This document shows positions 1-7,430 of a stretch of DNA of 9,356 nt, piece after piece. The DNA comes from Melioribacteraceae bacterium (GTDB taxonomy: Bacteria; Bacteroidota; Ignavibacteria; Ignavibacteriales; Melioribacteraceae). The first letter of the stretch is position 1. The number at the start of each line of letters is the position of its first letter. Both the position numbers and the translations under genes were made by a program. The stretch is from the NCBI GenBank assembly GCA_027036655.1, contig JALWEC010000336.1, positions 1 through 9,356 of the forward strand. The letters are read 5' to 3'. The notes under the pieces were generated by a model that searched no databases, was not told the origin of the DNA, and was given only the letters and a program-made list of their open reading frames with translations.

Positions 1-174
1 CACGGAGTTTGCGTCGTCGGACTGTGCCGTAAACGCGTTTCCCATTCCCGAGGCGCGAGTTCCAAATCCCAAATCCACAAAGCTGCCCGAGATTCCGGAA
101 AGCTCCTGTCCGAACATCGTAACCGAAGAAAGGAGCAAAACCGTTAAACAATATTTAATTTTTTTAGTCGTCAT
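1..174 (-). CDS. PorV/PorQ-family outer membrane protein, N-terminal 58 residues (3' end outside window)
   Basis: Partial gene: ATG at 174-172, open to the window edge. Seen: residues 1-22 form a signal peptide (MTTKKIKY, then a Cys/Leu/Val-rich core, then MFG), with likely cleavage before Gln23-Glu24. Residues 32-57 read FVDLGFGTRASGMGNAFTAQ followed by SDDANSV. This matches the N-terminal signature of the PorV/PorQ (UPF0164-like) beta-barrel family, typically 'GxGxRAxGMGxAFxAxxDDAxA'. Known of the family: members are FadL-like 14-strand outer membrane barrels, and PorV of type IX secretion shuttles cargo with C-terminal signals to the cell-surface attachment machinery. Many paralogues in Ignavibacteria and related groups have no assigned role. 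The ATG abuts the TAA of the upstream 2400-codon gene with no spacer and in the same frame. No clear Shine-Dalgarno lies in the preceding 25 bases, so translational coupling is likely. Whether it is true PorV, PorQ or another paralogue cannot be judged from 58 residues. Confidence 0.8.
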   Translation of the reverse strand, partial: MTTKKIKYCLTVLLLSSVTMFGQELSGISGSFVDLGFGTRASGMGNAFTAQSDDANSV

Positions 175-3100
175 TTACTTAATCAAAACTACTTGTAAAA
201 GTTGTGAAACTTCATTTTTTCCATCTTTGGCGGAAATGTGAATTATGTATCTCCCGTTGCGTGCTAAATTTCCGCCATCTGTCTTGCCATTCCAAGTTAT
301 CTCTTTAAGCGAACCGCTTCCCCCGTATTTCCCGGGGAATTGAATATCGTTTTCAAGAAGCGTTCTGACAAGTTCTCCGTTAATATTATAAATCTTTATC
401 GTTACCATTGCAGGCGGGGCGTCGGAAGTAAGAAAATAGCCGATTTTAACCGGAGCGACATCAGGAGAAAAAGGCGAAGGGAGCGCAGCGAGATATTTTA
501 ATCCGAGCGGCTGACTTTCGCTGAGCAAAATATATTCGCCGAATTTATTAAACTTATCGTAGGAATATCCATCTCCGGCGCCGCTTTTTGAAAGAGATGA
601 AGTTCCCGAAAGAAGACGCCAATTATTTTTATGAGTATCATAATATCCGAGCGCTTTTCCGCCCTGCATCAAATCAAAGGAAGCGGCATCGGGCAGAGTA
701 ATCTTTCCATACGCCATTAAACTGTCGCCGGGCAAAGCCGTTGTAGAGCTGTAGCTGAGGGAGTAGGAATTATCCGCAGCTACAAACCTTTTGGAAGAAC
801 CAATCGGTGTAACATATTTTTTTACGGATCTCACACTTCTATTATTAAGCTCAAGCTGAACCGGAATGTTCACAGCGTTTGTAGGTAGCAGCAAGGAAAA
901 TCCGTTATTGTTGGAAAGAAAACTTGACGCGTTCGGATAAATCTCCGCATAAACCGATAGTTCCGTTTCCGCGCTTAATCCGCTGATAGCATCCTTCGCT
1001 GTAATTTTAATATTACCGAAAAATGTAGAATCCACGGGACGATAAAAACCGGAACTGCGGAAAGCGTCGTAATCATTATCCGAAATTGCGGTAACAGGCG
1101 CGATATCCCATTCAACGTTATTTCCCAAAGCCACACTCCTTCCCGAAGTATCCGTTGCCGATAGCGAGAACTGAATTCCGGCGCTTCTATTGGAAAGTCT
1201 TGTTTGAGGAGACGCAATCGTGAAGGATTCCAGAACAATTTCACCGACGGTAAACGAAGCCGTTTTATTTATTGAAACGCCATTCAAAAATGCCGTAACG
1301 GAAATCGAACTTTCGCCCGCTTCATCTGCCGTTATCACGAAAGAAGCGCTGTCCTCCTCATTGGGGAACGAAATTTCAAGATTTGATGAAACGGAAATTA
1401 ATAATCTCCCTTCGTGCCCCGCTCCGGTAAATTTATCTTTTAAAGATTGCTGAATGCCGTCAAGCAAAACTAAATTTATTTGATAATTATCTCCGGGACG
1501 AAGAAGAATATTATTCAACTCGGGATTTATATTCAATGAAGACAAAATTCCCGCCGCTTTCGGAGTTACCGAAAATTCACCCGATTTGTAGATAGTTCCG
1601 TTACTTCTCGCTTTGACATAATAATCAATTGTTTCGGTCGAATACAAAGCCGGTATTTCACCGGTGAAAGAGGAATCCGTTTTTGTCATCTCAACTTCGG
1701 AGTACTCGTTAACTGACGAAAGTTTATAATAGATTTTCCCGTAAGCCGAATCGGACAACTCACAACCGCGAATAAAATTAATTTTTAACTCGGTAGCGGA
1801 ATTGGAAAACGCTTCTGAAACAGGAACAAATGTAAAAGGCAGAGCCGCGTTAAAATCAACAGACGACGTATCGGAAAGCAGTTCCGTTTTTAACCGCTGA
1901 GGAGCGAGATATGAGCTTTTAAGGAGGTGAATCGAATACTCGCCGGAAGATAAGTTCCTTCCCGATTCAATAACGCCGTTTTCTCCCGTAACTTTAGAAA
2001 TAGTTGTTCCGTCCGGCTTGACAATCGTAACTTGTACATCTTGCAAAGGAGAACCGCATTCGGTTACCGAAACGGTAATTTCACCGCTCGGAAGGAGAAA
2101 ATCATTCGCTTCAACGGTTGTGTTAAGCGCAGACGCGGGAATACGGATTATCTGAGATATTCCTTTTCCGCTGACGCTTAAAACATAAAGCGTGGTGTCG
2201 TTCTCCCCAACGGAAATCGGCAGTTCGTTAAAAGTGTAATCCCCGTTATTATCCGTAATTGTTTGAAATTCCCCGAAGTTTGAAACGGCGTCTATTTGCA
2301 GTCCCGAAACTTCATCCGGAGCCGCTGATACCACTTTTCCGGTTACCACAACAATCTTAGGAGCCAAAGTAAAGTTAAAGTTACCGGCGTCGCCTCCGGA
2401 TAAATCCGCCTGTCGCTCATCGCTTACAAACCCGCTCTTACGAACGGTTACATCAAAAGTTTCTCTCGGCAAATCCGCAATTAAATAATTTCCGGAGGAA
2501 TCGGATTGCGCTCTGAATGTTTCCCCCGATGAAATCCTTTTGGCTTCAATCACCGCGCCGGGTAGCGGAGCGGTTCCTCCGCCGTTTATTTCCTTAAAAA
2601 TTGTTCCCGAAATCGAAGCCTCGTTTTGTACAAATGTGAATGAAATTACGGTTGAATCTCCAGCGTTTAAGCTGAGCGTATTGTTAACCGGCGTAGAAGA
2701 AAATCCGTTTAGCGAAGGAGTAACAATATAGGTGTCAGCGGGAAGATTATTAAACAAAACTAATCCTTCACCGTTGCTGTTCTCCGATTGTATAAAATTA
2801 GTATCCGAATTTACAACAGTTACAACAACTTGAGAAAGAGCATTCCCCGATTCGTCAACCGTACGCACCGCAAGATCGGCAATGTTCGGAGTGGAACTAA
2901 AATTAATATTTTTCTCCTCCCCTATTCCGACGGTTACAGACTGAGAAGCGGGCGAGAAAACATAACCGGCTTTTACCGGAATTACGTTGTAACTTCCTTC
3001 CGCCAAATAAGTAAAATCAAAATCACCGTTAAAATCAGACTGCTGAATCGCAACCGTGTTGCCGGAATCGTCGTTAAGCTGAACCGAAACCTCGGAAACG

Positions 3101-6100
3101 CCGACATTTCCGAAAATCTTTGACGTATGAACCGCCACAACCAGTTCTCCAACATTGCTGTTTTGATTTGAGATAACGGCGACATTTTCTTGAACCGCAT
3201 TTACATAACCTTCGGCATAAATATCTGTGGAAACAGTGTATGAAGAATCGGGCGCTACATCCTGAAAAATAAAGTTTCCGTTATTATCGCTCTGTACCGT
3301 GTAAAGATGTTCGCCCGAAGCGGCTTTAACGGCGACAGGAAAACCGAGAGAAGCGCCCAACTGGTTAACTACATTGCCCGATATCGTGCCGGTGGTTTTT
3401 GTCATAACAATGTTTTGGTTAACAACAGTGGTCGTATCTCCGATTGTGATTGAAATCGGAGCAGCGGAATAATTTTGGAGTTGAGCCGTAAGCTGATAAT
3501 TTCCGGGGAAAAGGTTTGACAAAACAAATTCGCCGGACGAGCCGCTCTGAGTTGAGGCAGAACCGTTATCTCCCAAAATTGCAACTTCAGCTCCGGCGAG
3601 AGGAGTTGAGCCGGAGCTATCGATTACGCTGCCAATAACCAGAGCGGTATTCTTTTGGAAATCATTAAAATCAATTGTTACAACCGAATCGGTTGACGAT
3701 ATTATAAAATTGGAAATCTGCGAACTTCTGTATCCCGCTTTGGAAGCCGAGACCGTGTAGCTTCCCGCCGCAAGAGAAGTTAAAGAATAAAAACCGGCTT
3801 CGTCCGAAGTAGCGTAAATATAACTCTTACCGCCGCGGGCAACTTGTATTGTAACATCCGGCAGAACATTTCCGTCTGAAGTATATGTATGCCCGTTAAG
3901 CTCGCCGTTCTGCAAAGCAAGATTAACGCTAATCGTTTTCGATTCTCCATCGTTAAAAGTTACCGGAGAAATTGTCGTATCGGAAAAACCTTCTTTTGAA
4001 AAAGTTAAGGTATATGTTCCCCCGACTAACCTGCTCAGCAGATAACTTCCGTCCGAAAGTGAAAAAGTGGTTTTGCCTCCGTCGCTCGAAACCAGATTAA
4101 CCATTACCCCTTCAAGTCCGGTATTTTGCGAATCTTTAACATAGCCTGAAATCGAAGCAAAGTTTTCAGCCAAAGTAAGATTTACATTACCGAGCGTTTG
4201 CCCGACTGCCACCGAAACGGAAACGCTGTCCGGAATATAACCCGCTTTACGGGAAAGGACGGTGAAGTCTCCGGCTGAAAGTCCGAATGAATAGTTCCCG
4301 TTTTGATCGGAAGCCACGCTGTCAATTATGGTATTATTACTATTTTTTAAATAAACTTTTGTTTGGGATAACGTGGTTTGAGCGCTGGAGAAAATCTTTC
4401 CGGAAATTGAAGATGGATTAGGCGCAAGTTCAAATGTAAAAGAAACGGAACTCTGCGGAGCGAGTACCTCGGTGGTTTTAGTGTCGGAGCTGTAGCCGGT
4501 TTTTGAAGCCGTTATTTTATAGGACTTTCCCGCCTCAAGCGGAGATGAGAAACTGCCGGATGCATTTGAGACAGTGCTTAAAACAACATCGCCTGTCGCG
4601 TTATCATAAATAACAACATCAGCATTTCTCAGCGGCGATGAGTTGGAAGTAACCAAACCGCTTACAGTTGCAATATTTTGCACCAGTGAAAAATTATTAT
4701 TCCCTCTCGATTGTCCCGGACCGATTGAAACGGAAACCGCGTCGCTTGTAATAAAACCGGATTTGGAAGCAAAAACGCTCCAAGTTCCGGGCTGCAGACT
4801 TTTAGTATAATCGCCGTAATTATCGGTCGCTGCGGTTAAAGTATCTCCGCCGGATATAAAAGTTACCGTAGCTCCCGACAGAGGAAGTCCGCCGCTGGTA
4901 ACGCTTCCGGAGATCGTACCCGCGTTCGGAGTAAGCGTAAAATCAATTCCGGTAAAATTATCTCCCGGAGAAATAGAAAGAGAAACCGGATCGGGTGAAA
5001 TATAGCCTGTCTTAGAAGCGGTTATTTCGTGCGTCCCTTCCGAAAGACTTAGCGTGTAAAGTCCGTTAACGTCTGTCTGAGTTGAAGCTACTCCGGCAAC
5101 TTCAACAGTCGCTCCCGATAAACCTGTACCGTCCGATAGTTTAACTTGTCCTGAAACAGACGCGGGGTTCGGAGTAAGAGTAAACTCAATATTATCAACC
5201 GTTTCCCCAACTCCGAGAGAAAGCTGAATTGAGTTGGATGGAGTGTAGCCGCTCTTGGAAACGGAAAAAGTGTATGTTCCCTGTCTCAGACTGAAAATAT
5301 AATTTCCCGACGCGTCGGTTACCGCTGTCTGGGAAGTCCCCGTAAGGGGCGAAGCCGTTACCGTAACTCCTCCAAACGGTACGCTTGAAGTTTGCCCGTT
5401 TCCTAAATCAATTATTTTATATACAATTCCCGAAACTTGATTGGCGCGGGGAATAAGCGTTAAATTCTGATTTTGTAAATTATCGCCCGTGGCAAGATTT
5501 ACAGTTAACGGTTCAGGCGATATAAAACCTAACTTACTAACCTCAATTGTCCAGCTACCTGATGATAAAGTAAAGCTGTAATCTCCATTCTCGTTGCTGT
5601 TGGTTTGTTCAACCGTGTTTCCCTTAGTAGCCGTTACGGAAGCCAACTGAATTGAAGAGCCTAAATCGTTAACAACTTTTCCTGAAATAAACGCTTCATC
5701 CTTGACTAGGTAAATATCGTTTACATTTGTTTGTCCGCTCGGAAGATTGAGATAGAGAGGAGCGCTTGAAATATACCCGGGCTTGGAAATATCTAGTCGG
5801 TAACTTCCGATAACCGTGCTCAAATAATAGTATCCGTTCGATGAAGTTACGGTTGATTGTACGTCGCCTGTCGTCGTATTGGTTAAAACAACATTCGCGT
5901 TTGCAACAGGTTGATTTGTGCCATCTTCAAAAACATTCCCTGATATTAAAGCGGGAAGCGGAGTAAAATAGAATGTAATCTCTTTGGGATTTTCAGGCGT
6001 ATCATCAGCGGTAATCGTAACCGTTACGGTTGTATCGCTATATCCCACTTTGCTTCCCGTAAATTGGTACGTCCCGACCACAAGACTGTCGCTGTATGTT

Positions 6101-7377
6101 TCGGAGTCAATAACCAAAAACGGATTTGCCGGCGTTATTCCGCCGTCGATAGCAACCGCCTGAGCCTGATAATTTAACAAAGTGGAATTATCCAAAGTGG
6201 ATTTTGCGCGAAGTTTAAATGAACCTAACTCCTTATTATAATAAAACAGAAAAGTTTCGCTTGCGGCGCCCGCGCCTTGGGCGTCATTAGGAACAACAAA
6301 CCAAACATAAGTCCCTTTGTTCAACATTGAGCCGGCGTTAAAATCGACAAAAGTATTTGTCGTTGTGCTGTTCCAAACGGGAACGTCAATCGTCTGGTCG
6401 TTCCCGCCGAAAGACATTACGCGCTGATAAAGATAAATTGAGTAGCTGTTTGCCCAATCGACAGATTCCCAAGTAAAAGTAATTGTTTCGTCGGCGTCGA
6501 AAGAGGAGCTGTCCGCCGGAGTGAAAAGCTGCGGAGGAACTTGCTGATTGGCTGATTCGTAAGTAAAAGAATAAACCCCGGAAGTTATCGGGCTTCCGAA
6601 TATCGGGTTGTTTTCTTCGTAAAGATTTAAGATTACATAATTATATGTATGTCCGGGAAGAAGTGGAGGCGGAGTACCCTGGTCGTAAGGATTCAGCGGA
6701 TTGACATCGCCGTACTGAGCCGAAGTCTGGTTTGTAGTGTAATTCCAAACCAAGTTCGCTCCTTCAATCTGGATATTGCCGAGCGAATCGGTAGTGATTT
6801 CAAAAGGATTACTCGAAACGAGAAGCCAATATGAAACAACTCCCGAAATACTCGTCCACTGAAAAACAGGCGTTGAGTTGTCTATTGTACCGAGCGGCGC
6901 AATTGCAGTTGGAGCTGAAGTAGCTTCCACTACGAACTGGAACTCATTTGAATATAGAGCGTTTTGGTCGTTTACAATATCATTTAAATTATCGAACTGC
7001 GAATTTGTAATGATTCCGAAATAGCGCCCTACCGGAAGATTAACCTGTGAGGGAATGAAAGTGTCTCTGTAAACTCCGTTTCCGACGGCGACGCCGTTAA
7101 CATCTTTTGGGAAATAAGAATTAGTATAATTGTAATTCCCTGAAGAACTTCCGATTTTGATTTTAAATCCCGCGCCGTTAATATTGCCGGGCCATTCCAA
7201 ATAGACGGTGCTGTCCGGCATAAATAAAATTTTTGTTTTTAAGTGAACTCCGTTGCTTGTGGAAACCCAGCCCTTCGGAACAACGGGAAAAGATTGAGCG
7301 TGATAGCTCTCAAATGAGAAAAATGATAGGAGAAAAGATAGAATTAAAAAATATTTTCTGAATTTAAACAACCTCAA
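175..7377 (-). CDS. Giant secreted multi-domain repeat protein with carboxypeptidase-regulatory-like repeats and T9SS/FlgD-like C-terminal domain
   Basis: 2400 residues, complete, TTG start, TAA stop at 177-175. Seen, in order: residues 1-27 signal peptide (basic start, hydrophobic 9-22, YHA|QS cleavage, mature N-terminal Gln). About 28-152, 153-276 and 278-381 are Ig/FN3-like domains; the last two carry the 'F-W-S-x-SY' pattern (FQWTSISGVVSYWLL, FTWESVDWANSYSIYLY). Residues 384-475 are a degenerate repeat. Residues 478-1847 are sixteen tandem repeats of about 85 residues of CarboxypepD_reg/transthyretin-like type. About 1848-1943 is an Ig-like domain; 1944-2046 and 2048-2146 are Big2-like. 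Residues 2147-2289 are a pre-C-terminal domain (GFSLLLP near its start, FGEYILL at its end). Residues 2290-2400 are a FlgD-like/T9SS type A-like domain with PSPFSPD (2300-2306), IKIYNINGELVR (2327-2338), WNGKTDGG (2362-2369), NGRYIIHI (2374-2381) and terminal VVLIK. Only two Cys occur (1774, 1872). No catalytic motif is recognisable, so a structural, adhesive or scaffold role at the cell surface is inferred. The start is uncertain: the TTG at 7371 (residue 3) sits better behind AAGGGG; no in-frame ATG precedes residue 53, and an in-frame TAA lies at 7389-7387. Confidence 0.9.
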   Translation of the reverse strand: MRLFKFRKYFLILSFLLSFFSFESYHAQSFPVVPKGWVSTSNGVHLKTKILFMPDSTVYLEWPGNINGAGFKIKIGSSSGNYNYTNSYFPKDVNGVAVGNGVYRDTFIPSQVNLPVGRYFGIITNSQFDNLNDIVNDQNALYSNEFQFVVEATSAPTAIAPLGTIDNSTPVFQWTSISGVVSYWLLVSSNPFEITTDSLGNIQIEGANLVWNYTTNQTSAQYGDVNPLNPYDQGTPPPLLPGHTYNYVILNLYEENNPIFGSPITSGVYSFTYESANQQVPPQLFTPADSSSFDADETITFTWESVDWANSYSIYLYQRVMSFGGNDQTIDVPVWNSTTTNTFVDFNAGSMLNKGTYVWFVVPNDAQGAGAASETFLFYYNKELGSFKLRAKSTLDNSTLLNYQAQAVAIDGGITPANPFLVIDSETYSDSLVVGTYQFTGSKVGYSDTTVTVTITADDTPENPKEITFYFTPLPALISGNVFEDGTNQPVANANVVLTNTTTGDVQSTVTSSNGYYYLSTVIGSYRLDISKPGYISSAPLYLNLPSGQTNVNDIYLVKDEAFISGKVVNDLGSSIQLASVTATKGNTVEQTNSNENGDYSFTLSSGSWTIEVSKLGFISPEPLTVNLATGDNLQNQNLTLIPRANQVSGIVYKIIDLGNGQTSSVPFGGVTVTASPLTGTSQTAVTDASGNYIFSLRQGTYTFSVSKSGYTPSNSIQLSLGVGETVDNIEFTLTPNPASVSGQVKLSDGTGLSGATVEVAGVASTQTDVNGLYTLSLSEGTHEITASKTGYISPDPVSLSISPGDNFTGIDFTLTPNAGTISGSVTSGGLPLSGATVTFISGGDTLTAATDNYGDYTKSLQPGTWSVFASKSGFITSDAVSVSIGPGQSRGNNNFSLVQNIATVSGLVTSNSSPLRNADVVIYDNATGDVVLSTVSNASGSFSSPLEAGKSYKITASKTGYSSDTKTTEVLAPQSSVSFTFELAPNPSSISGKIFSSAQTTLSQTKVYLKNSNNTIIDSVASDQNGNYSFGLSAGDFTVLSRKAGYIPDSVSVSVAVGQTLGNVNLTLAENFASISGYVKDSQNTGLEGVMVNLVSSDGGKTTFSLSDGSYLLSRLVGGTYTLTFSKEGFSDTTISPVTFNDGESKTISVNLALQNGELNGHTYTSDGNVLPDVTIQVARGGKSYIYATSDEAGFYSLTSLAAGSYTVSASKAGYRSSQISNFIISSTDSVVTIDFNDFQKNTALVIGSVIDSSGSTPLAGAEVAILGDNGSASTQSGSSGEFVLSNLFPGNYQLTAQLQNYSAAPISITIGDTTTVVNQNIVMTKTTGTISGNVVNQLGASLGFPVAVKAASGEHLYTVQSDNNGNFIFQDVAPDSSYTVSTDIYAEGYVNAVQENVAVISNQNSNVGELVVAVHTSKIFGNVGVSEVSVQLNDDSGNTVAIQQSDFNGDFDFTYLAEGSYNVIPVKAGYVFSPASQSVTVGIGEEKNINFSSTPNIADLAVRTVDESGNALSQVVVTVVNSDTNFIQSENSNGEGLVLFNNLPADTYIVTPSLNGFSSTPVNNTLSLNAGDSTVISFTFVQNEASISGTIFKEINGGGTAPLPGAVIEAKRISSGETFRAQSDSSGNYLIADLPRETFDVTVRKSGFVSDERQADLSGGDAGNFNFTLAPKIVVVTGKVVSAAPDEVSGLQIDAVSNFGEFQTITDNNGDYTFNELPISVGENDTTLYVLSVSGKGISQIIRIPASALNTTVEANDFLLPSGEITVSVTECGSPLQDVQVTIVKPDGTTISKVTGENGVIESGRNLSSGEYSIHLLKSSYLAPQRLKTELLSDTSSVDFNAALPFTFVPVSEAFSNSATELKINFIRGCELSDSAYGKIYYKLSSVNEYSEVEMTKTDSSFTGEIPALYSTETIDYYVKARSNGTIYKSGEFSVTPKAAGILSSLNINPELNNILLRPGDNYQINLVLLDGIQQSLKDKFTGAGHEGRLLISVSSNLEISFPNEEDSASFVITADEAGESSISVTAFLNGVSINKTASFTVGEIVLESFTIASPQTRLSNRSAGIQFSLSATDTSGRSVALGNNVEWDIAPVTAISDNDYDAFRSSGFYRPVDSTFFGNIKITAKDAISGLSAETELSVYAEIYPNASSFLSNNNGFSLLLPTNAVNIPVQLELNNRSVRSVKKYVTPIGSSKRFVAADNSYSLSYSSTTALPGDSLMAYGKITLPDAASFDLMQGGKALGYYDTHKNNWRLLSGTSSLSKSGAGDGYSYDKFNKFGEYILLSESQPLGLKYLAALPSPFSPDVAPVKIGYFLTSDAPPAMVTIKIYNINGELVRTLLENDIQFPGKYGGSGSLKEITWNGKTDGGNLARNGRYIIHISAKDGKNEVSQLLQVVLIK
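178..510 (-). other. C-terminal FlgD-like / T9SS type A-like sorting domain of the giant protein
   Basis: This encodes residues 2290-2400. The run PSPFSPD, a beta-strand with IKIYNINGELVR, a WNGKTDGG turn, NGRYIIHI and the final QLLQVVLIK match, in order, the usual pattern of T9SS type A tails ('NPFNP', 'IYNxxGxxV', 'WdGxxxxG', 'sGxYxyxl', 'kxvxlK') and of the related FlgD Ig-like fold. In the family, such domains are recognised by the T9SS translocon and either cleaved or used for surface attachment. The usual 'SGVY' is RNGRY here, and the first motif has Ser for Asn, so a FlgD-like domain without sorting function cannot be excluded. Confidence 0.7.
1837..5946 (-). repeat. Sixteen tandem ~85-residue carboxypeptidase-regulatory-like repeats (protein level)
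   Basis: Repeat units start at residues 478, 564, 648, 741, 822, 905, 991, 1076, 1159, 1247, 1332, 1421, 1502, 1589, 1678 and 1767, and the array ends at 1847. Unit lengths are 81-93 residues. Typical pattern: [IV]SGxV, then LxGAxVxV, then a turn of type D-x-x-G-x-Y, then GxYxVxxSKxGY, then a strand ending near FTLxPN. This is the beta-sandwich pattern of CarboxypepD_reg-like (transthyretin-clan) domains. Units 3-6 and 8-9 keep the SKxG[YF] element best. Units 10-13 lose or alter it (QLQNY in 10, VKAGY in 12, SLNGF in 13), and units 15 and 16 are the most diverged. A further degenerate unit precedes the array (residues 384-475, with GTYQFTGSKVGY). Similarity is at protein level; I saw no long identical DNA blocks between units. 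Confidence 0.88.
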
Positions 7378-7378
7378 A

Positions 7379-7384
7379 CCCCTT
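7379..7384 (-). promoter_or_regulatory. Ribosome-binding element AAGGGG of the giant gene
   Basis: Read on the minus strand, AAGGGG is followed by TTTGAGG and then TTG. It lies 1 base from the TTG at 7377 but 7 bases from the in-frame TTG at 7371. The normal 5-9 base spacing therefore favours initiation at 7371, giving a 2398-residue product starting at Phe-Lys-Phe-Arg after fMet. The match to the anti-Shine-Dalgarno is partial (AAGG core), and many FCB-group bacteria rely little on this element. Confidence 0.45.
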
Positions 7385-7386
7385 GG

Positions 7387-7404
7387 TTATTATTTTGATA
7401 ATAA
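7387..7404. repeat. Perfect 7-bp A/T inverted repeat with 4-base loop in the spacer
   Basis: On the plus strand: TTATTAT, TTTG, ATAATAA. All stem pairs are A-T and there is no U-run directly after the stem on either strand, so it is not a convincing terminator. It overlaps the candidate -10 box and ends just upstream of AAGGGG. An operator-like role is possible, but so is simple base composition. Confidence 0.3.
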
Positions 7405-7426
7405 AAAATTTTCAATATAATTGCAA
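7398..7426 (-). promoter_or_regulatory. Candidate sigma70-like promoter for the giant gene
   Basis: On the minus strand, TTGCAA (7426-7421, 4 of 6 to TTGACA) and TATTAT (7403-7398, 5 of 6 to TATAAT) are separated by exactly 17 bases. Transcription would begin near 7391, leaving a leader of roughly 15-20 bases before the TTG start. The surroundings are very AT-rich, so chance matches are likely. The Bacteroidota-type pair (TTTG and TAnnTTTG) is not seen at proper spacing, although TTTG occurs at 7427-7424. The alternative is read-through from the GH13 gene 53 bases upstream. Confidence 0.35.
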
Positions 7427-7430
7427 ACAT

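Noticed and set aside
1220..1453. Plus-strand open frame of 77 codons
   Set aside because: Antisense to the strongly supported giant gene, with no family resemblance or start signal; a coding shadow.
2788..3123. Plus-strand open frame of 111 codons
   Set aside because: Lies antisense within the repeat array; composition (Arg/Ile/Asn-rich) is typical of a reverse shadow of Ser/Thr/Gly-rich sequence.
1837..5946. Repeats as CnaB-type domains with isopeptide bonds
   Set aside because: The recurrent Lys is in the late SKxGY position, where CnaB domains usually have the Glu; the early-strand Lys and partner Asn/Glu pattern is not seen.
1837..5946. CRISPR array or DNA-level tandem repeat
   Set aside because: Periodicity (about 255 bases) is coding and protein-level only; no short identical repeats with unique spacers.
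7387..7404. Palindrome as a rho-independent terminator of the GH13 gene
   Set aside because: The stem is pure A/T and is followed by CCAAGGGG on the transcribed strand instead of a U-run.
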